From: Eucalyptus grandis
Taxonomy: Eukaryota > Streptophyta > Magnoliopsida > Myrtales > Myrtaceae
Reading direction: 5' to 3'
Length of the DNA: 64,000 nucleotides
Assembly: GCF_016545825.1 (NCBI RefSeq)
Contig: NC_052619.1
Span: forward strand, 43,987,682 to 44,051,681
Positions 33,178 to 43,714 of the stretch are shown piece after piece. Under the pieces are notes generated by a model. That model did not search any database. It was given only the letters and a program-made list of their open reading frames with translations, and had not been told where the DNA came from. Made by a program: the position numbers and the translations under genes. The stretch's first letter is position 1; every line of letters begins with the position of its first letter.

Positions 33178-33409
33178 CTAACCATGATTCCATTTCTTAT
33201 TTTTACTTTGAAAGCAGAAAGCCTCTTCTAAATGCACAATAGTTACATAAGTACGAGTTTGCCAGGCACTACAAACATATACTCTATTAAAATTTAACCA
33301 CATCTGAATGCTTTGCCGGGGAGCTAATGCTCTGAAAAACTACACAGATCAAATGTCTCCAACTGTCATTCAAGAGAGAACATCCTTGAATTGTTGTATA
33401 CAATATATT

Positions 33410-35736
33410 TCATAGCTTGAAATGTTCCAGTGCAGATACACCATTAAGTCCTTTTGCATAGTAGTGAGTAACAAGGTCCTTCACCGTAGTTTCCCGATAA
33501 ATTGGGGGATTTTCTTCTGATAGCAGCTCCTCGATAGGGCCATACAACCTTGAAGAATTCTCTGGAGGGAGATGCTGCCTCATTAAACACGCCACTGAAA
33601 TCCTTGGCCCGATTTTCAGGGCTAGAACTCTGTGACTCACGCTAATGAACTTATCATTCGAGATCAGCTGCAAGATGGAGGAGGACATGGCAAAGTGAAG
33701 ACCAAATACTCTGGAATATCGATCACACATAAATATAGCATACGTAATCAAACTTGTTTAAAAGGGCCAAATTTTATCAAGTCATTCTCACATGCACTCC
33801 TAGCACAGTTGTCAAAATAATTAGCTAAGACCAAAAGATTGTGAAGAAAAACAACATTCACATAGAAATATCATGAAAATTGACTTAGCTCAGTTAATGT
33901 TGCAAGAGCTAACTGGAAGTTCCACAGTTGTAAACAGGATACTCTACAATCCATCTGTTAGACCTCTACACCGACTTAGGGAAGTATTTGGCATCTCTAA
34001 CACACTACAAAACAGTTAGGATAGAAGAACATAGATGAAAGAGCTATCTTCCATTTCACTTATTCAGATTGTAACACCAGATGTGTGTCCATGGACCATG
34101 ATAACAAATTGACTGAAGGACCTACTCGTTAGATCAGCCACACAAAAAAGCACAGATTGGGCTACAAATGCATTGGCTAATGTGAGAACATTGAAACAAG
34201 AAACTAACTGATAGAAATGTAAACTGCAAAACTCTGATAAACGGACCTGCATCAAGTCTCCCAAGTTTATTACAAGGGCTCCAGGAATTGGGGAAAGGTC
34301 GATCCATTGGTTCTGATGGTGGACCTGGAGGCCACCAATTTGGTCTTGGAGAAGAATGGTGAGAAAGCCACTATCAGTATGATCACCAGTCCCAAGGGTT
34401 AAGTCCGGTTCCGGGCATGCTGGATAGTAATGGCCAACAAAGAAGAGTCCCTCCCCACAGTGGATAGTTTTCAGGTAGCTAGGGTCGAGGCCAAGAGCTT
34501 CTGACAGTAATTCAAATATGGTATCTGCCAATTCCAGAATTCTGTCCTTGTACTCAATTAGTACGTCTCTGCAAGTCGATTGGTGACAGAGAACAGGTGA
34601 TTAGTCAAATGCCACGGAACATTAGAAGATCAATCTTTATCTCACTCTCTCAAAGACCAGGTCTATTTACTCTGCATAAAAAAATCGAGCTTCTAAAATA
34701 CAAGTACATAATTCGTGTAACAGAGCAGCCATTCTTGCAGACCAAAGAGGAAGAACAGAAAAGGCAATTAGTTTTTCCATTTAAACTGAATCTATCAGCA
34801 CTCCGACTCTGAATCCCCCAAAGATCTACGCCCCACATGATCGTTTGCTTCAACTGATCTATGACCCCAAAGCCCCTTGAGAAAATGGCAAGAACTCCTG
34901 GCACACCGAGCACACGTTTCGCCAGGGCCAAGAAGCAGCTCCATCTATTCCGAAAGCCCCATTTTTTACTTAATTATCAGATCTTAAAATCTTATTTAGG
35001 CTAGAGCTTCTTCGCTTTCTTTCTTTTCTTCCACTGAATTGCTATGCGTCAAAGAAAACTATCATGGAACTTTCAATTCCTCTCACAGGACACAAGTGGG
35101 TATCGCAAGCCTAAATTTGAAAGCTTTTATACCGCTAGTCCCAAAACTAGAATTAGTTTCAGCCCTTCAAGCACGCACACACAGAGATTACCGACAGACA
35201 GCAGGCAATTCCTGAGGATCCGGACTACGGGGAGCTAAGACGCAGCTCAGCGTGCCCCTCCAGTTCGCCGCCGGGGCCTGGTACAGGTCGAAGTTGCTGT
35301 TGTACAGCACCTTCCTCCCGCCGTAATCCCGCGAGTACCACTGGCGCTTCGCCTCGAGGTCCTGCTCGTGGAACCTCCGGATCCCTTCCACCATCTCCTC
35401 CGTGAGAGCTGCCGGCACGCCGTGGTTCACCACCTGGAAGAACCCCGACGTCACGCAGGCTTCCCGGACCAGACCGACCGTCCGCTTCCGCTCACCAGGG
35501 CTCCAGCCCCGGCCCGCACCTCCCAAGTCCACGACCGGAACGCTCGGGCACGGTCCTGGCGACTCCGAGGCGCGGTCGAGCTCGAGGTCGAGGTGGTCGT
35601 GGACGAAGAGTCTTGGTATCTTGGTCAGCGCGGCGTCGGCGAGGCCCTTGACGCCGGCCTTCGAGTCGTCGAAGGACTTCAGCTCAGCTTGCCGGTCGTA
35701 ACCAACGTCGGAGGCGAGTATCAGCTCCGGCGCCAT
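33410..35736 (-). CDS. 2-oxoglutarate/Fe(II) dioxygenase, ACC-oxidase-homolog type (copy 1, intact)
   Basis: Three exons: 35736-35192, 34568-34247 and 33667-33410 (stop TGA), introns 623 and 579 bp with GT-AG ends, phases 2 and 0. The product is 374 aa, normal for the subgroup that includes ACC oxidase homolog 1 and deacetoxyvindoline 4-hydroxylase. A DIOX_N domain (about residues 65-170) contains [15 protein letters not shown] sequence ([10 protein letters not shown], 97-106). The 2OG-Fe(II) domain has iron ligands H245, D247 (DHTDSGF) and H301 (SVSHRV), and the 2-oxoglutarate contact R311-x-S313. The enzyme is likely a cytosolic hydroxylase of a small molecule; its substrate cannot be told from sequence. 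The start ATG is in a good context (AGAAATGGC). It heads a four-gene tandem array and its 3' end lies about 230 bp from a retrotransposon. Confidence 0.93.
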
Positions 35737-38726
35737 TTCTCTTTTCTTCCGGCGCAGGAATCAGCGGCAGCGCAAGCGAAGCGAGGCAAAGAGAATGAGA
35801 GAAATCTCAAGAAGACGATATTGAAAGATAATTTCCGACGGTGGAGTGCTCGGAAATGCGTCCGCGTCAAGGCTCTTGTCGTTTCTGGCGAGCATCGGTC
35901 GATCCATGGAACTCCATTGTCAACTCAAGCTTGCGTAGGCCAGCCAGCCACAGCGATATGCAGTAAAGGGAGGGAAAATGATAGATATAGTTTTAATTTG
36001 TAACATATTCTTGAATTTTTAATTTATTCAATATAATTTCTAATTTTTTAAAGTACTCAATATGATCTGAACTTTTAATATATATTCAATTTAATTTATT
36101 GACTATATGAAAATATTTAATGTTGTCCTTCCATCAATTCAATATTGAATATTTTCATATACTTTAAAATTAATTTTTTTTAAGGATTAAATTGAATATA
36201 TACAAAATATTCAATGACCGCATTATAAATTAAGCTAAAATTCGAGACCATTTATGTCGTTATATTGTAATCGTAACCATATATTCTGTAGTGGATGTTT
36301 CTAGTGCAATGATTATGAGAATTTTTTATGTAATGTGAGTCACTAACACCAATCACCCCTTATCATCTTTTTTATTAATCAAACCGCTATTGTCGTCTTG
36401 CGATATTGAGCACAACAAGATATGCAAAAATTGAGAAATATTAGAAAAGTAAAAACACAGGTGAGAAGCCACTGCTGCTGGGTAGAAGAGACAGCGCTCT
36501 TCAATATTCTAATTTTGTAATGATTTGAGAGCATTTGTCACGTTGTAAATTGTAATTCTCAAATTATCTAAGTTGAAATAAGTGGCACGTCTTACTTCCT
36601 AATATGAATTTTATGATATATTGAGCAAAGTCTCATAAAATACTTGTGTCGAGCGACTTAATCAAATGACATCATCTCTGTATTGGAAACACTTAAATAT
36701 ACCTATCTTGAGGTGAAAAAAAGAAAAAGAAACGTGACATATAATTTGTAACATCTAATTTGCACGTATAACTGAAATTATGCACACGATTCAGCTATTG
36801 TCTTTGCAAGTTTGCGTCAAGTTCCCTGTGCCACTTAAGTTTCGTGGAGAACCATGCACTCAAACAACATTGCCGGGAACTAAAACTTTTCTAATTCTTA
36901 TCATTGTCCTATACTCGATTTACTTTGGAAAACAAAAGACACATTGTTTAGCTAATGGATTAGTATCACCCAATAACCCAAATTAGTACACATGAACCAA
37001 ATTTATTGTCACAAGAAGTCTTGAACTAGTAGTCTTGTGCCACAACTGATATACATATACCACATTTATTCTAAATCGATGCATCTTGCCATACTTACCC
37101 AGAAACTCAAATTTATCAAATATACCAATTTTGGGTAAATATGACATGGGTGAACCGGTTTGGAATTTTTGATGGCACAAGTGTACTAATTTGAAAGTTT
37201 TTGCTAGGCACAAGTGTATCAATTCGAGATTTTTTTGTGACATAAAAATTAATTTGGAATAAATATGACGCATATCTATCAGTTTGAGATTCTTAGTAGT
37301 ACTATATGTAATACTCGCTTTCTCAAATTTTTTTTTTTTTTCTTTTATATTTATGCATGGCTAATCTTGTTCAGAGTATTAAGAGAGGTTGATTCTTTTT
37401 CTTGCCATCAATGACAACAAAGACACGCTAAGTCAGGTAAGAATATAACGAAAACGATGCTAGGAATTGTGCAGAAAGGCACCGTTGGGAGAGGGAAGGA
37501 GGGCAGGAAAGTTCGAGCAAGCTGCAAACCCCTTAACAGAGCTTCAAGGCCACTTCTGTCACTTAAGCAAAAGAAACCTGCGCCCGAAGCTAACAAAGCC
37601 GCTGAAATGGCTCTTTCTCAGGGTTAAATCTGCACCCATCTTTCTGCAGTGCGTGAGTACGCATTGACAGTCCCGTCTATAATCTCTCGGTAGGTCTTGC
37701 GGACTTGCATAACCAGAAGAGGCCTCTGCTGCTTAGAGCTTATGACACCAGAACGTAGCGGTAAAAACATAGCTCGCTTTGCGCCTCTGATGTCTCTTTT
37801 CCGGCTATTGAATTTGTAATTGTGCTTTTTACCCACAAAGGTTGGACCTTAGGACACCAAAGCATTGCGGCAATGGAAACACACTCTTTCTATTTGAGGT
37901 CGTTTTCTTCTTTAACTCTTGATTTTGTTTTCACCTGAAAAGGTTGGAGCTTATGACACCGGAGCATAAACATAGCAGCAAAACTGAAACAAGCTCTTTT
38001 TGTAATAGAGTCGAAGTACTCCCCCACTGCCCCTCCCTCAGCCAGCCCACGTCGCCGGTTTTCGTGAAATTCTTGTTTGTTGAGGTCATGTAACGTTTTC
38101 CCACCTTTTAACTATAGTTTTGGAGATGATAAGAGAGACCGCTTCCTGCATTATAAGAGATTTTTGCTACTTCTGTGACAAACTCATTGTTGTTACTTGA
38201 TTCATTGATCTACTCATGCTAGATAACCGTGATCACTCCGTGAGATGAAGAAGAAGAAGTAGGGTAACAAAAAAAAAAACATTGTCTGGGCAAAAAACTG
38301 ATATTTTTGGAAGAACAAGTTCACAAGAATATAGGACTTTCGGGCACTGACGGATGACTAGGATTCGATATTAGAATTTGGATTTAGTTTTCTACTTAAG
38401 TACACGTCAGGTAGAAATCTAAAATATTGTAGATTGAATTGTTGTTCCAACACATCTCTTTAGTTTAATAGTGCAGGCGCAAATCTGTCCATGGTAACAT
38501 GGGATTCACATGATCATCAGTTGAGATAGACTTGACATTGGAGCTTCATGCTCTGATCATATCGTAGTCAATTGATGAAGTATTTTGCATATGAAAGCCG
38601 AGACATAATATGAATATGAAAAGTTACAAACTAGCCAGCAAACTTGTATCACGCTCGGGTTTATTTTCTGCTAATGTAGGCATCCCCTTTCCAATTTGTA
38701 GCACCAGTTGTTTGCCACTGCCAAGC
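35737..38726. other. Intergenic region between dioxygenase copies 1 and 2
   Basis: 35737-36000 is the 5' flank of copy 1. A weak TATA-like CTATATCT near 35981-35988 (minus) is too distant to be sure. 36000-36260 is AT-rich. 36980-37310 holds a short, degenerate direct repeat built on CACAAGTGTA..AATTTG, of unknown class. 37738-37990 is a three-copy repeat. No gene is seen; open frames antisense to exon 1 of copy 1 are shadows. Confidence 0.5.
37738..37990. repeat. About 105-bp direct repeat, three diverged copies
   Basis: The block GTTGGAGCTTATGACACC and variants, followed by AACATAGC-like and CTCTTT words, recurs with GACACC at 37744, 37853 and 37954. Copies are imperfect and non-coding. 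Confidence 0.65.
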
Positions 38727-39885
38727 TCACAGCTTGAACTGCTGCAGAGCCGAAGTCCCATCACTTTTCGTGCTAAAGTGGGAACTATACTCCATGATGG
38801 TGGTTTCTCCGTCTTCACCGGATCGCCCACAGAAATCAACTCCTTGATCGGACCATACAGTTTTGGCAATGGCGGCGTCGTCGTGTAAAGAAGCACACTG
38901 CAGACACTCTCGGCCCCATGTTTGCCACAACTCTGTGCTCAGAGCTCTTGAATATGTCACTCGAGATAAGCTGAAAAAAAATGGTCTGGTTTGTGATTAG
39001 AAGTGCACACTCACCTGCTGGATAAAGAGCTCAGGCATAAAATGCTTTGTTCAGTAATTCATTCATGTGCCTAACAAGGTCTCTGGTGATAAGACGTAGG
39101 GAGGGAGAGTAAGGTGAGACTTGCCTGAAGCAGATCTCCAATGTTAACTACCAGCACTCATGGCACAGGGCTCATGTCGATCCACTGATTCTGTTGAAGA
39201 ACTTGGAGACCTCCTACACGGTCTTGCAGGAGGACGGTGAAGAAGTCACTGTCAATGTGCTTGCTGGCTCGTAGAGTGAGCTCTGGTTGTGGGCATTTGG
39301 GGTAGTACTGGCTCAGAAGGATGAGTCGGTCGGTGCATTCCATGTCCTTCAAATGGTTCGGCTTCAACCCGAGTGCATCCAACAGGACCTCGGACGAGGT
39401 AATTCCCAAATTTGTCATAACTTCGAGAATTCCAGCATTATGTCACTGGGGTGTTCAAGAAAATTTAGCGGGTCAAATCATTACAAATTCCTAATGCGTT
39501 AGAAGCAAAGACTACAAGTTATTGCAAGAGACTGTGGTTGAAGATTCTGCAGAATCACTTACCAGCATACCGCTGGCAAGTCCTCTGCCTCAGGAGCTTT
39601 AGGTGCCATAACACAGAATAAGGTGTCCCTCCAATTTGCCACCTCTGCTCTATACAGGTTGAAATTGCTATGGTACACAACGCTTCTCGTGAAATCTCAC
39701 GAATAGAACTGTCTCTTCTCTCCAGCGCCTTGCTCATGGAAGTGGCACACTCCGTCCAGCATCTCCTCCAGAACAGCCATGGGGATCACTGAAAGCCTTT
39801 AGCTTGCATTGACAAGGCCCTTGATACCTTTTTGATTCATTGAAAATCTTTAGCTCACATATCTAATCGTACTTCTGTTTATTTT
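38727..39885 (-). pseudogene. 2-oxoglutarate/Fe(II) dioxygenase pseudogene (copy 2)
   Basis: Same three-exon plan as its neighbours: exon 1 remnant about 39885-39563, exon 2 39445-39125, exon 3 38970-38727 (TGA). Exon 1 lost most of its middle: a piece resembling the first 30 codons joins directly to the VPMAVLEEM region. Further lesions are TCG-TGA where the family has a Ser-Arg pair (QFYS then DFTRSVVY), a 1-nt loss early in exon 2, a stop after MSPVP replacing the Pro-Gly-Ala step, and frameshifts in exon 3. The iron ligands (SKHIDSDF) and GPRVS are still legible. Introns are short, 117 and 154 bp; the second begins with GC (CAG|GCAAGT), as in copy 3. It is not functional. Confidence 0.9.
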
Positions 39886-40643
39886 TATTTGCTTCATCTC
39901 TGCTGAACATTTCCATTTTTCTTCCTTAGTGAAAACACTTGAGTTCCAAGTTCTGATCTTATATTAAACGTTGAAGAATTTGAAAGACAACGGTCCTGTG
40001 GTGTCCCATGACTGGATCAAGAACAGTGAGGAGAAAGAACATTTACATACGTTGCATCACCATGAAAGTGATTGGCATTCAAGAGCAAGGCCAAGAAGCG
40101 ACAGGCTATTATTGTGCGGCCAGTTCGTCTGACTTTCAAGATTTTAGTTTGGCATTTTCTAAGTAGTGCTGGTCAAACGCAGGTATATCCGAAAAGCATT
40201 TGGGAAACGAATGGCTACAAATAACAGAAGTGATGAAGTTGAAGAAGCAGTCAGAAAATTGTAAACAGGCTCATCATCTTTGACTGCACAAAGTCATGAG
40301 AAAATTATCAGTTAGCCAACTCATCTTCTGTAATTGAGTACTTCGAAAACTCAATGAGCATCATCTATATCTATGTCCGACGGGCCATGGCCAGTTCCAA
40401 AACTGATGTCCAAGTGCAATCCCCAATTGCAAATTATTATCGAATCAAGGTCTGCAGATTAAAATATGGTATGTTGGTACAATGGTAGCATGAAAAGGAA
40501 TTTTATTTTATAGACAATCAATACAAAGCTACAGGGACGTGGCTAATACACAGCAAGCAAATCGAAAATCTAAAATTTGTAGCAATGCCATTAATTGTTC
40601 AAGAAGGATTGTGCATCTCTTCCTTAGAAGAAAAATGTAAGGT
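39886..40643. other. Intergenic region between copies 2 and 3
   Basis: No coding or repeat signal recognised. It would contain the former promoter of copy 2 and the 3' end of copy 3. Confidence 0.5.
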
Positions 40644-42649
40644 TTACAGCTTGAAGTGTCTCAGAGGGGAAGTTCCATCAAGGCCATGTTCCTTGAAGTA
40701 GGCAAGATAGTCCCTCACTGTGGTCTCTCTGTAGATCGGAGGATTGTCCTCAGACAACAGTTCCCTAATCGGCCCGAAAAGCTTCGACGACGGTTGGAAG
40801 CTTGTGCTGAAAAAGCAGGCCACCGAGATCCTCGGCCCCACCGGGTTTGCTAACACTCTGTGCTCCACGCTTTTGAATTTGTCGTTCGTTATGAGCTGAA
40901 AGGAAGAAAATAAGAGGGACAGACATCATTAGCATCCACCCCGTTACCAAAATGCTCACCAAGGGCAAGAAATCCCTTGGCAAAGAGTATCTCCCAGGAT
41001 CCCCGAGACATCGCCCATGCTGTTCACATAAATTTCGGGTGTTCTGATAATTGACCCAGTACTTTGTCTTCGGCGATATCAGATCGTGTGCTTGCAATGC
41101 TTTGTCAATGCCCTTCGAAATTAACTTCCAGCACTAGTTTCCCTAAAGACAATTGACATGGTGACGTCGTTTTCATTGATCCAAGGGGTTGCTTGCAAGT
41201 GGTTAGATGTTACGTCTAATATCGCTAGATATAAAAATAGGGTCGAATCAAATCAAACAACAAGAGAAACTTGCCTGTAGGAGGTCACCGACATTGACCA
41301 CCAGAGCTCCAGGGACTGGAGGAACATCAACCCAGCGGTTGTCATGGAGGACTTGGAGGCCTCCGATATGGTCCTGCAGGAGCACCGTGAGGAAGTCGTT
41401 GTCGGAGTGCTTGCTCGTCCCCATCGTCAGCTCAGGCCTTGGGCATGCCGGGTAGTAGTGGCAAATGACCACGAGGCCCTCCGCGCAGTCCATCTCCCGG
41501 AGGCGATCCAATCTCAACCCAAGAGACTCAGACAAGAGCTCAAACAGCAACCCACCTAAGCTCATCACTTGTTTTGAGTATTCTATCAGTATGTCCCTAC
41601 AATTTTAGTCATGAAAGTCATTTAGGCTAGATCCACGTATAAAATTATGAAATAAGTGTATTGGAAGGCATAAAACTTATTACAAAAATACAAAAATTTC
41701 AAAAAATACTCTTAAATCATAAAACTTGTCAAATTTGTTTAATCAAGTCATTTCGTTAATTTCACTTTTTGAAAATTTTAAGATTTAATTGTACTTTCAT
41801 GATAAATTTTAGAACTTGATGTATAAATTTTCATAATAAGTTTTGCAACTTAATTATACTTTTTAAAAAATTTTAGAATTAAATTGTACTTTTCATGAAA
41901 AATGTTAGGATATTTAGTATATTTATCCCTAAATTTACTTTTTATATTGAGATTTTTTAGGTATTTCAGTGAAATAGAATTAGATTTAAAAAGAAAGTCA
42001 TCCCAAAGGTAAAAAGGCGGCTTTGTGACTTTATGTCTCTGTGAAAAACAACATATTTTGTAACGTCGCAGGTGAAAATGGCATCGGCGACTCCGGGATG
42101 GACGGCACGTTACCTGCAAACCTCCGGCAGCTCCTCCGGCGACGGCGGGCTCGGCGCCATGTAGCAGAAGAAGGTGTCCCTCCAGTTCGCCACCGCCGCC
42201 GTGTACAGGTCGAAATTGCTGTTGTACACCACCTTCCTCGTCACGTCCCGCGTGTAGAACGCCTTCTTCGCCTCGTCGTCTTGCTCGTAGAACCGCCTCA
42301 CCCCCTCCTTCATCTCCTCCATCGCGGCCGCCGGCACCCCGTGGTTCACCACCTGGAAGAACCCCAGCGTCTTCGACGCGCGCCGCATCCCCTCGATCGC
42401 CTCCTTCCTCTTGGCCGGGTCGCGGTCGATCCCGCCGAGGTCGATGACCGGGACGCTGAGATTCTCGGTGCCGCCGCTCGGTCCGGAGCTGTCTTCGGAT
42501 GTCTCGTCCGGTCGGATGAAGATTCTGGGGATTTCGGTGATCCCGGCGTCGACGAGGCCTTTGACGCCGGCTTTCGAGTCGTCGAACGCTTTCAGCTCGC
42601 TCGCTCTGTCATAGCTCTGCTCTCCCGAGGCCAAATCGATGGTAGACAT
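40644..42649 (-). CDS. 2-oxoglutarate/Fe(II) dioxygenase, ACC-oxidase-homolog type (copy 3, intact)
   Basis: Exons 42649-42114, 41596-41275 and 40895-40644 (TAA) give 369 aa. Exon 2 is 322 nt, exactly as in copy 1, with phases 2 and 0. Intron 1 (517 bp) is GT-AG. Intron 2 (379 bp) starts with GC in the context CAG|GCAAGT, the known minor GC-AG class; using it is the only way to keep the conserved [12 protein letters not shown] join. Iron ligands are H242, D244 (SKHSDNDF) and H298 (VEHRV); R308-x-S310 binds 2-oxoglutarate. The DIOX_N part has [12 protein letters not shown] (95-106). The ATG is preceded by a CT-rich leader and a TATA box. Likely a small-molecule hydroxylase or related oxidase; substrate unknown. 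Confidence 0.93.
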
Positions 42650-42651
42650 TG

Positions 42652-42654
<3 letters not shown>

Positions 42655-42684
<30 letters not shown>
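42655..42684. repeat. (CT)15 run in the 5' leader of copy 3
   Basis: Fifteen CT units start a few bases upstream of the ATG at 42649. On the coding strand it is a GA run within the presumed 5' untranslated region, a common plant leader feature and a length-variable site. Confidence 0.92.
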
Positions 42685-42691
<7 letters not shown>

Positions 42692-42790
42692 AATTCAATA
42701 TCAATGTGAATGTGAATTTGTTGGATATGAGCTTGAATTATGAATTGAATGTTGGGGAGACATTGCAATGCATGATATGAGCAGCTCTTC

Positions 42791-42799
42791 TTTTTATAG
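42791..42799 (-). promoter_or_regulatory. TATA box of dioxygenase copy 3
   Basis: CTATAAAAA on the minus strand, about 145 bp upstream of the ATG. Transcription would start near 42765, giving a leader of about 115 nt that includes the GA run. Confidence 0.6.
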
Positions 42800-43714
42800 C
42801 TGAGAGATGGAGATAAGAGAAGAGTGAAATCACATTGGGAGGATCCATTTGACTTCAGAATAATGAGGTCCACAAAAATGGAAGGAGAAAGTCATAGCTT
42901 ATGAGCTACCACTTGCTTTGAAAAATGACAATGCTGTTTAATAATGATGATTCTTTGTTTGGGGGACCAGGTGGCTAGTACACAAGTTTTGCAATTTACG
43001 GAAAGATATCTGTTAGGACAGAGTTGACCATCGATAGATGACAGGACGGTGCGATGTCGTCTTAGCCCTTGAATCAATCATTGTGTCATCTTAATGCAAT
43101 GCTGACTAGATTAGATCAATTAAGTTTCAGATACCATGTCGTCATAATAGAAACCTACTGTTTCATAGAAAATTTAGGAAGTGTACATAGATCTTTGCCT
43201 TGTGGTTGATACTGGTTATTGTCATTGAGCAAGTTGGAGGCTGGCAAGAATACCACTTTTTATCCTTGCCACCAATTTACATAGTGGAATTCGAAGCTGA
43301 ACCAAACAGTAATGTTCTGAAAGTGCAATTTTTCTTGTAGTAGATTAGTGTTTTAACTGTCATATGAGTATTCAACAACTTCATCTAAAGATGGCATCTT
43401 TCTTTCCATTTAAGAGAGGTATGTGTTCATCTTTCTCTCCCTCTATTTTGTGTTCTTTCTTAGGTTCTGCTTTTGTTTGAAAAGGATCTTTGTTTTTGAG
43501 AGTTGTGTTGGTGCTATCAAATGAAGCAATATAAGCGTCATGACCGACCGGTGAAGAAAAGCAATCCTGTTCTACATGGATGAACATACGGACAGACTTT
43601 TAATTTCAAGTGCAAACATGCAGAAGACCACATTAAAAAGTTGCCCCTCTGCTAAAAGAGCGAATGAAGAGAAATCCCACCAAACACCATGAATATCCTT
43701 CACCCATTATCTCT
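42800..43714. other. Upstream region of copy 3 and 3' flank of copy 4
   Basis: No gene seen. This is the presumed promoter of copy 3 plus the downstream flank of the copy 4 pseudogene. Confidence 0.5.

Noticed and set aside
35368..36003. 211-codon open frame on the plus strand
   Set aside because: It runs antisense to exon 1 of the intact dioxygenase copy 1, in GC-rich coding DNA, and has no family features of its own.
42041..42709. 222-codon plus-strand open frame rich in Arg and His
   Set aside because: Antisense shadow of exon 1 of dioxygenase copy 3, ending in Ser-Leu repeats from the CT microsatellite.
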